This document shows, piece after piece, positions 48,952 to 55,470 of a DNA stretch of 64,000 bases. The stretch lies in the NCBI RefSeq assembly GCF_004765795.1, contig NZ_SBIV01000004.1:62001-126000 (forward strand). Direction: 5' to 3'. Numbering within the stretch: the stretch's first letter is position 1; each line of letters opens with the position of its first letter. Source of the DNA: Halorussus marinus. Its GTDB lineage: Archaea > Halobacteriota > Halobacteria > Halobacteriales > Haladaptataceae. The position numbers and the translations under genes were made by a program. The notes beneath the pieces were generated by a model that was not told the origin of the DNA, did no database searches, and saw only the letters and a list, made by a program, of their open reading frames with translations.

Positions 48952-50238
48952 TCAACAGGCGCAGTAGTACTGCTGGGTGCCGAACTCGGTCTGGAGCAGT
49001 TGGTAGGCCGGTCCCGGGTCGGACGGGCGGTAGACGCCGGTCGTGAGGTCCTCGAGCGACTCGAACGCCCCGGAGGCGATCGCGAGCCACTCCTCGCGGC
49101 CCAGCACGTCCGCGAACCCCTCGTCGCTCCCGAGGAGCCGAAGGTAGTCGGCGAGATACGCCCACGTCGCGTCCCGAATTTCGTCGGGTTCGTAGGACTC
49201 GCCTACCTCGTCGGCGTAGGCCGCCAGCGGGAGGTTCGCGCCCGCCTGCACGGGCAGGGAGATCCACTTCCACGGCCGGGTGTTCACGTCGAGCAGAACG
49301 TACTCCTCGCGGTCGCCGTCGTAGACGAATTCGGCCTCGCTGATGCCGTAGTAGCCCGTCTCCTCTAGGACGGCGAGCGCGTTCTCCTCGACCTCGGGGG
49401 CGTCCGCGCGCTGGACGACGCAGGAGGTGCCGTACCCCAGCGGGTACCGGACCCGGGCGTTGCCGACGACGCTCACCGGAGCGCCCGACTCGGGGACGTA
49501 GGACGCCAGCGAGCAGTCCTCGCCACGCACCGCGGGGACCTTCTCCTGGGCCATCACCCGGATGCCGGCGTCGGCCGCGTTCTCGACCACGTCGAGAAAC
49601 TCCGCGCGGTCGGCGACCTCGACGACGTTGGTGCCGACCGCCTCCTCGAACTTGCGTTTCAGGGCGGGCTTTACCACCAGCGGGAAGCCGAGCAGGTCGG
49701 CGGCCGTCTCGGCCGGGACGCTCTCGCGGGTGCTGGCGGCCCCGGCCGCGCCGCCGGTCTCGGCCGGGTCGGTCTCGGCGACTCGGTAGGTCTCGGGGTA
49801 CGGGACCCCGAGGTCCTCGGCGACGCCGTACAGCGACTCCTTGTCGAGCACCGCGTTGACCGTCTCGCGGTCGGCGAACGGGAGCGCGACGCCGTCGGGG
49901 TCGCTCCGGGAGAGGGCGTGGACCCACTCGTCCATGCACCCGAACGCGACCGGCTCGTGGTCGAGTTCGGCCGCGAGCGCCTCGACGTCCTCGCGGAAGC
50001 CGTCCTCGTCGTCCAGCGGGTAGGTGACTCGGCCCGCGAAGTCGACCGCGTCGGAGTAGGGCGCGACCCCCTTCCCGTTGCGGTCGATGGCGATCACGGG
50101 CACGTCGCGGGTCTTGAGCGCCCGCGCGACGCTCAGCCCGGTGACGTGGGCGTTCGCGACGATCGCGGGCGGTCGGTCGAAGCTGGCGTCCGCGAGCGCG
50201 TCGCGGAGCCCCTCGAACGAGCGGAAGCTGTCTGCCAT
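48952..50238 (-). CDS. ATP-grasp carboxylate-amine ligase-like protein
   Basis: A 428-residue ATP-grasp protein. The N-terminal preATP domain (AIVANAHVTGLSVARALKTRDVPVIAIDRNGKG) is followed by the ATP-binding part (GFPLVVKPALKRKFEEAVGTNVVEV, VMAQEKVPAVRGEDCSLASYV) and the metal-binding residues in YYGISEAEFVYDGDREEYVLLDVNTRPWKW (broken for length). It ligates a carboxylate to an amine with ATP; substrates are unknown. The Cys-rich C-terminus (QQYYCAC) is unusual. A TATA-like element (minus-strand cttttagccc at about 50262-50271) lies 25-30 nt upstream. Confidence 0.87.
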   Translation of the reverse strand: MADSFRSFEGLRDALADASFDRPPAIVANAHVTGLSVARALKTRDVPVIAIDRNGKGVAPYSDAVDFAGRVTYPLDDEDGFREDVEALAAELDHEPVAFGCMDEWVHALSRSDPDGVALPFADRETVNAVLDKESLYGVAEDLGVPYPETYRVAETDPAETGGAAGAASTRESVPAETAADLLGFPLVVKPALKRKFEEAVGTNVVEVADRAEFLDVVENAADAGIRVMAQEKVPAVRGEDCSLASYVPESGAPVSVVGNARVRYPLGYGTSCVVQRADAPEVEENALAVLEETGYYGISEAEFVYDGDREEYVLLDVNTRPWKWISLPVQAGANLPLAAYADEVGESYEPDEIRDATWAYLADYLRLLGSDEGFADVLGREEWLAIASGAFESLEDLTTGVYRPSDPGPAYQLLQTEFGTQQYYCAC

Positions 50239-50320
50239 ACCCGCCCTTGTCGCTTGTCGGGCTAAAAGACCGCCGAGTCGGCAAGCGACACCGCTACGTG
50301 TGACGTTTCGCTGTCGGGTA

Positions 50321-50332
50321 CACTTTTAAAGC
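50321..50332 (+). promoter_or_regulatory. TATA box of the DUF7522-like/DUF7504-like pair
   Basis: acacttttaaag lies about 25 nt before the ATG at 50352, so a leaderless bicistronic transcript is expected. Confidence 0.65.
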
Positions 50333-50351
50333 GGCAACGTAACCCGAATCC

Positions 50352-50768
50352 ATGGACGAAATCATCGGTGATCCGGGACTGACGGACTTCGACGCACGAG
50401 CGGGGTTCGAGGCGGTCCGAGCGGCGGCGGACAGCGACCTGCGCGCGTTCGTCGAGTACGACGGCGAGTCGTACAACCCGGTGTTCATCGCCGAACGCGT
50501 CGTCGAGAAGCACGGGGACCCCGAGGAGGTGGGTGAGTTCGCCGACCGACTCCACTTCAACTACAAGCTCGATTTCGCCGAACGCGAGATGTACGAGGAC
50601 CTCTACGAGCCCCTCGGAAGCATCACCGCCTTCGCGGTGTATCTCACCGACCAGACCATCGTCCGGTACGTCGACGAACGGGAGGGGATCTACGTCTCGG
50701 TCGACGGCGAGACCCACGCCGACGAGGTCATCGAGGCGCTGGCCGACGCGCTGGGAGACCGGCGATGA
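50352..50768 (+). CDS. Haloarchaeal conserved protein, paralogue of the gene at 11837 (DUF7522-like)
   Basis: A 138-residue acidic soluble protein (TDFDARAGFEAVRAAADSD, RAFVEYDGESYNPVFIAERV, FNYKLDFAEREMYEDLYEPLG, VRYVDEREGIYVSVDGE). It aligns along its length with the protein at 11837-12250. No enzyme motif is seen. Its stop overlaps the start of the next gene by 4 nt (ATGA), so it is translated with a KaiC-like protein. A sensor or adaptor role is an inference from that pairing. Confidence 0.8.
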   Translation: MDEIIGDPGLTDFDARAGFEAVRAAADSDLRAFVEYDGESYNPVFIAERVVEKHGDPEEVGEFADRLHFNYKLDFAEREMYEDLYEPLGSITAFAVYLTDQTIVRYVDEREGIYVSVDGETHADEVIEALADALGDRR

Positions 50769-51355
50769 CCGCGCCGGTCTCCGAGGAGATCCCGAACGCC
50801 AGCAACGTCCTCATGCTGGCGCCGTCGCTGACTCCCGAAGACGGCGATCTCCACCACGATCTGCTGGCCACCCGGACCCTCGCCGAGGAGAACGTTCTGA
50901 TACTTACGTTCGGCCGGGCCGACCGCTGGATCAGGGAGTTCCGAACGAACTACGACGAAAACCCCAACGAGATCGCCATCATCCAGATCGACGAGACGCT
51001 TCGGCGCTCTCGTCCCCACCCCGACAACGTGTCGGTGCGGACGGTGAGCCCGACCGACCTCACGGGGGTCGGAATGGCGGTGAGCGACGTCATCGAGGAC
51101 TGGGCCGATCGGGACGCCCAGACGGTCGTCTGCTTCGACTCGATCACCGACTTCCTGCAGTACGCCGATCGCTCGACGCTGTACCGGTTCCTCCGAGTCG
51201 TGACTCGCCGGTTCGACGCCGCCGGCGGGTTCGCACACTTCCACATGAACCCCCACGCCCACGACAGGCAGACGATCGCGACGCTCAAGTCACCGTTCGA
51301 CGCCGTCGTCGAGGCGACCGACGCCGGCGACGTCTCGGTCACGACTCGCTACTAA
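50765..51355 (+). CDS. KaiC/HTR-like RecA-fold protein without Walker A (DUF7504-like)
   Basis: A 196-residue protein. The N-terminus NASNVLMLAPSLTPEDGDLHHDLLATRTLAEENVLIL has the strand-loop-helix of RecA proteins but lacks GxxGxGKT (LAPSLTPEDG). A Walker B-like QTVVCFDSITDFLQY and the RecA-type FDAAGGFAHFHMNPHAHD follow. It probably does not hydrolyse ATP. It is coupled to the DUF7522-like gene by ATGA overlap. Proteins of this type are found near haloarchaeal signalling genes, so a role in signalling is possible. Confidence 0.8.
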   Translation: MTAPVSEEIPNASNVLMLAPSLTPEDGDLHHDLLATRTLAEENVLILTFGRADRWIREFRTNYDENPNEIAIIQIDETLRRSRPHPDNVSVRTVSPTDLTGVGMAVSDVIEDWADRDAQTVVCFDSITDFLQYADRSTLYRFLRVVTRRFDAAGGFAHFHMNPHAHDRQTIATLKSPFDAVVEATDAGDVSVTTRY

Positions 51356-52767
51356 GCGGGGATTCGGTCGACGACGGTGTCCTCGTCGACCACGAGGTTG
51401 TACGCCTCCTCGTCGTCGTTCCACAGCGCCAGCACCTGTTCGAACGACAGCAGGTCGCCGTAGTCGGCCGTTCGGAGGTCGGCGTTCAGCGCGGTCTCGT
51501 TGGTGAGCACCGCGAAGTGGTCGCTCGACTGACTGCCGTCCCCGATCTTGAACAGGGGGTTGCGGTCGCCCTCGGCGAGCGAGTGGCTGAGCTTCACCGC
51601 CACCAGATCGATGCGCTCGGTGACGTGGCGCTCCATCTCGGCCATCTTGGCCGACCAGTCGGAGTTGGCCTCGAACTCGATCCGGCGCCGCCCGTCGGGC
51701 CGGAGGATCGAGTAGGCGAACTGGACGTCGACGTTGACGAACTCGCCGGTCGCGCCCCCGGCCTCGTCGAGTCGGCGCTGGAACGTCGGCACGTCGAGGT
51801 CCGGCTTCACGTCGAACGACCACCCGCGGTCGGTGGGACGCTCGCCGGGCCAGAGCCGGAGGGTCGGCGAGTACACCGCGGCGCGGTCGGCGTCGTCCGC
51901 GACCGCGCGCTCGACGGTCCGGAGTCCGATCGCGGTCTCGCGGTCTGCGGGCTCGATCGCGAGGACCGCGCCGTCGGCCGCGAGCGCGTCGAGATACCGA
52001 TCGACGACCGCCTCGGGGTCGCCGAGTTCGTTGAGCACGTTGGCGAACACGATCAGGTCGTAGGGCTCGCCGTCGCCGTCGGGGTCGAACGCCTCGGCGG
52101 TCTCCCGGAACACGGTCGGGTGGACGTTCCGCCCCGCGTCCGCGAGCAGGCGGTCGAAAACGTCGGCCGCCGGGCTGGGCTCGACCGCGTGGTACTCGAC
52201 CAGCGCGTCGTCGGGCAGGTAGTCCCGAACCCCGAGCGCGGGGCCGCCGACGCCCGCCCCGACGTCCAGAATCCGGAGTCGTCGACCGAGCAGGCCGGTC
52301 TCGGCGAGCTCGTCGAGGACGTACTGGACGACCGCGTAGTTGTCCGGGAGGTGGTAGATCGCGTACGCGAGCGCCGCGTGCTCGTCGTACTCGACCGGCT
52401 CGTTCCGGAAGTACTCGTCTTTGAGCCGGCGGATCGACTCCCGGAGTCGGTCGCCCGACTCCCCGCGGTGCCAGTCGGGGCCGAACCGCTCGACCAGCAG
52501 GTCTTCGAGGTCGCGTCCCGCCGACTCCGGGAACGCCTCGACCCCGCGGAACGTCGGCCGGACGGGGTCCTCGCCCACCGGCTCGAACATGCCGTCCTCG
52601 CGCTCGACGAGGCCGAGATCGAACGCCTCCTCGCTGAGCGTCCGGCGGACGACCGCCGGGTGGGGCTGGCCGTCGACGTACTCGGAGACTTCCTCGGGAT
52701 CGATCGGGCGGACGTTCCGGAGGTACTTGGCGTTCTCGCGGATCCGCTCGCGCTGTTGGGGGTTCAT
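51352..52767 (-). CDS. Rsm22-like class I SAM-dependent methyltransferase
   Basis: A 471-residue protein. The SAM site is LRILDVGAGVGGPALGV with the acidic loop EYHAVEPSP; PYDLIVFANVLNELGD is the motif IV region. It resembles the Rsm22/mitoribosome-associated methyltransferases, which act on small-subunit rRNA or assist assembly, but the C-terminal domain is longer than in bacteria and unfamiliar. ATG 52767 matches MNPQQRERIRENAKYLRNVRPIDPEEV. It overlaps tyrA by 4 nt (ATGA) and its stop overlaps the convergent DUF7504-like stop. Confidence 0.78.
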   Translation of the reverse strand: MNPQQRERIRENAKYLRNVRPIDPEEVSEYVDGQPHPAVVRRTLSEEAFDLGLVEREDGMFEPVGEDPVRPTFRGVEAFPESAGRDLEDLLVERFGPDWHRGESGDRLRESIRRLKDEYFRNEPVEYDEHAALAYAIYHLPDNYAVVQYVLDELAETGLLGRRLRILDVGAGVGGPALGVRDYLPDDALVEYHAVEPSPAADVFDRLLADAGRNVHPTVFRETAEAFDPDGDGEPYDLIVFANVLNELGDPEAVVDRYLDALAADGAVLAIEPADRETAIGLRTVERAVADDADRAAVYSPTLRLWPGERPTDRGWSFDVKPDLDVPTFQRRLDEAGGATGEFVNVDVQFAYSILRPDGRRRIEFEANSDWSAKMAEMERHVTERIDLVAVKLSHSLAEGDRNPLFKIGDGSQSSDHFAVLTNETALNADLRTADYGDLLSFEQVLALWNDDEEAYNLVVDEDTVVDRIPA

Positions 52768-53513
52768 TCGTCGCCCTCCGGCGTCGCGTTCGCGCTCGCT
52801 TCGCGATACAGGTCGGCGAACGCCTCGGCGTCGGCGTCCGCGAGCCGCCGAGCGGCGTCGGCCACGTCGTCCGCGCCCTCGAACCTCGATTGGATCTCGG
52901 CGTACACGTCGGGGTCGTTGCCCGCGACCTGCCCGACGACGTCCGCGAGCGCCTCGAAGACGGGCGTCGTCAGCCCCTCCGGAACCTCGTCGGCCGCGAG
53001 CGCGAACGACAGGATCGCGGCGTGGGCGCTCGACTGGACGGTCGACATCGCCTCGTCGTGCTCCGCGGCCGTCGTCTCCACGAGGTCGTTGCCCGCCGCC
53101 CGCAGGTCGTCGAGGATCGCGTCGGTCGCGGGTCCGGGCGCGTCGGCGACCACGGCGACGTTCCCGGGGGCGTTGGCCGCCCCGAACAGCGGGTGGAGGC
53201 TGACCCGTTCGCGGTCGGGGGCGTGGTCGACCATCGCGGCTACCGGCCCGGCCATCGCGCCGGTCACGTCGAGCATCGCCGACGCGGCGCGGTCGGCGTG
53301 GTCGGCGATCGCCGACTCGGCGGCCGAGATGGGGACCGCCAGACAGACCGCTTCGAAGCGCTCGTCGGTCGAGAGTTCGACCGCGCGCCCGCCGACCGCC
53401 TCGGCGGCCGCCGTCGCGACCGCGGGGTCGGCGTCGGCGAACGCCACGTCGGCTTTCACCGTCTCGCCGAACCACCGACCCATCTCGCCAGCGCCGACCA
53501 CGAGTACGTTCAT
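52764..53513 (-). CDS. tyrA: Prephenate dehydrogenase
   Basis: A 249-residue TyrA. NVLVVGAGEMGRWFGE is the NAD-binding loop; CLAVPISAAESAI, MLDVTGAMAG and RVSLHPLFGAA (catalytic His) identify the family. It oxidises prephenate to 4-hydroxyphenylpyruvate for tyrosine. No ACT domain is seen, so feedback control is not apparent. It overlaps the methyltransferase by 4 nt and is co-transcribed. Confidence 0.92.
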   Translation of the reverse strand: MNVLVVGAGEMGRWFGETVKADVAFADADPAVATAAAEAVGGRAVELSTDERFEAVCLAVPISAAESAIADHADRAASAMLDVTGAMAGPVAAMVDHAPDRERVSLHPLFGAANAPGNVAVVADAPGPATDAILDDLRAAGNDLVETTAAEHDEAMSTVQSSAHAAILSFALAADEVPEGLTTPVFEALADVVGQVAGNDPDVYAEIQSRFEGADDVADAARRLADADAEAFADLYREASANATPEGDE

Positions 53514-53554
53514 CGGTAGCCGATAGCGACCGCGGTCTCAAAAGCAGTTCGCTC

Positions 53555-54112
53555 CTACAGCGGGCGGCTCATCTCCAGCTCGCCGAGTCCGGACTCGGTC
53601 ACGGAGAACTCGGCTCGGCGGTAGAGGCTGACCGCCGGCCGGTTCCCGCGCCGGACCGACAGCCAGACTCGCTCGACGCCCGCCGCCTCGCCGCGGCCGA
53701 GTAGCGCCTGGAGGAGCGCGGTTCCGATCCCGGCCGACCGGTAGTCGGGGTGGACGAACAGCGCGAGTTCGTGGCCCGGCCCGCCGGCGAGCAGGACGCC
53801 GTGGCCGACCGCCCGACCGCCGTGGGTCGCGACGACGCCGATGCCGTCACAGATGGTATCGAGCCACTCGCGCCGGCGGTCGGGGTCGGCCGGCGGGATG
53901 CCCTGCGCCCGCCCTTCGATCCCGAACGCGTCGTACATCGCCGCCAGCGCCTCGCGGTCGCCATCGGTCGCTACGCGGCACTCGACGGTGCGGCCGGCCG
54001 CGTCGGTGATCGTCCGCGGCGGCGACCTGCGGAACTGCCGGGAGTCGGTCTCGTCGGCGTCGGCCGGCGCGTCGGGGTCGACGCCGGCGTCGACGTCGGC
54101 GTTCGCGCTCAT
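53555..54112 (-). CDS. GNAT family N-acetyltransferase
   Basis: A 185-residue GNAT protein. The acetyl-CoA loop is YRSAGIGTALLQALL, with VEHG-like strand ELALFVHPD before it and VERVWLSVRRGNRPAVSLYRRAEFSV after it. An Asp-rich N-terminal tail (ANADVDAGVDPDAPADADE) precedes the fold. Substrate is unknown. The AT-rich stretch at 54222-54270 lies upstream, with no clear TATA box at the expected distance, so the mRNA probably has a leader. Confidence 0.85.
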   Translation of the reverse strand: MSANADVDAGVDPDAPADADETDSRQFRRSPPRTITDAAGRTVECRVATDGDREALAAMYDAFGIEGRAQGIPPADPDRRREWLDTICDGIGVVATHGGRAVGHGVLLAGGPGHELALFVHPDYRSAGIGTALLQALLGRGEAAGVERVWLSVRRGNRPAVSLYRRAEFSVTESGLGELEMSRPL

Positions 54113-54228
54113 CGGTCACCGCCCGACTGGAGCCGAAGCGGGTTCTGGACCGGTCGATCCGGGCTGTACGGGGCGAGACGGGGTGGGCGTCGTCCCATTG
54201 CGCTCGGGACGAGGACGCGACCCTGCTT

Positions 54229-54244
54229 AAAGATAATGATCTTT
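54229..54244. terminator. 6-bp inverted repeat in AT-rich DNA after the aldo/keto reductase gene
   Basis: aaagat-aatg-atcttt is a perfect inverted repeat 25 nt beyond the reductase stop (minus strand), followed and preceded by T-rich bases (ttttat). It may be that gene's terminator; it also lies about 120 nt upstream of the GNAT start. Confidence 0.4.
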
Positions 54245-54268
54245 CATGATAAAACACCTTATACGCCC

Positions 54269-55393
54269 TTAGTTCCAGGGTGCGGCGTCCGGATCCACGA
54301 TGCGTTCCTCGCGGTCGATGTCGTCGATGCGGTCGACGTCGTCGTCGTCGAGGTCGACGCCGAGGCTCAGCCAGTTCTCCCGGATGTGGTCCTCGCCGGC
54401 CGCCTTCGGGATCGCGGTCACGCCCTTCTCGCGGAGCCACGCGAGGCTGACCTGCGCGGGGGTCGCCTCGTGTTTCTCGGCGATCTCTTGAAGCACCTCG
54501 ACGTCGTCGACCGCCCCGCGCGCGATCGGCGAGTACGCGACCAGTTCCACGTCGGCGTCGTCCTGCGCGCAGAACTGCTGAAGCTCGGTCTGGGCGAGCA
54601 AGGGGTGCATCTCGACCTGATTCGCGAAGATGGGCTCCTCGGAGACCTCGATCGCCTCCTCGAGCAGTTCGACGGTGAAGTTGCTCACGCCGATCTCCTC
54701 GATCAGGCCCTCCTCGCGGAGCTCCGCGAAGGCGTCGAGCGTGTCGGTGGCCTCGTAGTCCCCGGTCGGCCAGTGGACGTACAGCAGGTCGACGTAGTCG
54801 AGCCCGAGCCGATCGAGGCTCTCCTCGGCGTTGGTGAGCACCTGATCGTAGTCGAGGTTCTCGGGGCTGATCTTGGTCGCCACGAACAGCTCCTCGCGAT
54901 CGACGTCGGCCTCGGCGATGGCGTCGCCCACCGCCTCCTCGTTGTGGTAGCCCTCCGCGGTGTCGACGTGTCGATACCCCGTTTCGAGGGCGGTCCGGAC
55001 GCTCTCGACGCACTCGTCGTAGTCGTCCATGTCGTACGTGCCGAGCCCGAACATCGGCATCCCGTGAGTCGACGGCGCCTCGACGGCCTCGACTTCCTCG
55101 GGGATCTCGTCGGCCGCCGCACCGGCCTCGATCGTCTCCTCGCCTTCCTCGCTCTCCTCATCCTCCTCGCTCTCCTCCTCGCCGGTCCCGACGGCGTTTT
55201 TCGCCTCTCGAGTCACGTCCTCGACGTCGGGCCCAGAGGGCGCAAGCTCCCCGGAGCCGCCGTCTCGGCGCCGCCCGACGAGAAAGCCCGCGAGAAACGC
55301 CACCCCGAACGGGAGCAGTCGGCCGAGTAGGCCGCGTCCGTCGTCAGATTCGTCGTCCTCTCGGTCCCCGGTCTGGGTCTCTTCTCCGAACAT
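54269..55393 (-). CDS. Membrane-anchored aldo/keto reductase with acidic linker
   Basis: A 374-residue protein. About residues 19-43 are a hydrophobic anchor (LLGRLLPFGVAFLAGFLVG followed by RRR). About 45-105 is a strongly acidic linker (GTGEEESEEDEESEEGEETIE). The reductase domain then starts at MPMFGLGTYDMDDY, where normal family members start. The catalytic tetrad is intact: Asp and Tyr in VDTAEGYHNEE, Lys in FVATKIS, His in LLYVHWP. It reduces aldehydes or ketones with NADPH. The anchor fusion is unusual and would place the enzyme at the membrane. Confidence 0.88.
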   Translation of the reverse strand: MFGEETQTGDREDDESDDGRGLLGRLLPFGVAFLAGFLVGRRRDGGSGELAPSGPDVEDVTREAKNAVGTGEEESEEDEESEEGEETIEAGAAADEIPEEVEAVEAPSTHGMPMFGLGTYDMDDYDECVESVRTALETGYRHVDTAEGYHNEEAVGDAIAEADVDREELFVATKISPENLDYDQVLTNAEESLDRLGLDYVDLLYVHWPTGDYEATDTLDAFAELREEGLIEEIGVSNFTVELLEEAIEVSEEPIFANQVEMHPLLAQTELQQFCAQDDADVELVAYSPIARGAVDDVEVLQEIAEKHEATPAQVSLAWLREKGVTAIPKAAGEDHIRENWLSLGVDLDDDDVDRIDDIDREERIVDPDAAPWN

Positions 55394-55470
55394 ACCCTCC
55401 GTTCGAGGAGGGCGTACTTCCCGATTGTGGCGGATCGGGGCCGAATCCGCCGGTTCCGGCCTCGACCCCC

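Noticed and set aside
53555-54112. GNAT genes at 652 and 53555 as recent duplicates
   Set aside because: They share only the acetyl-CoA loop pattern; N-termini and lengths of segments differ, so they are separate family members.
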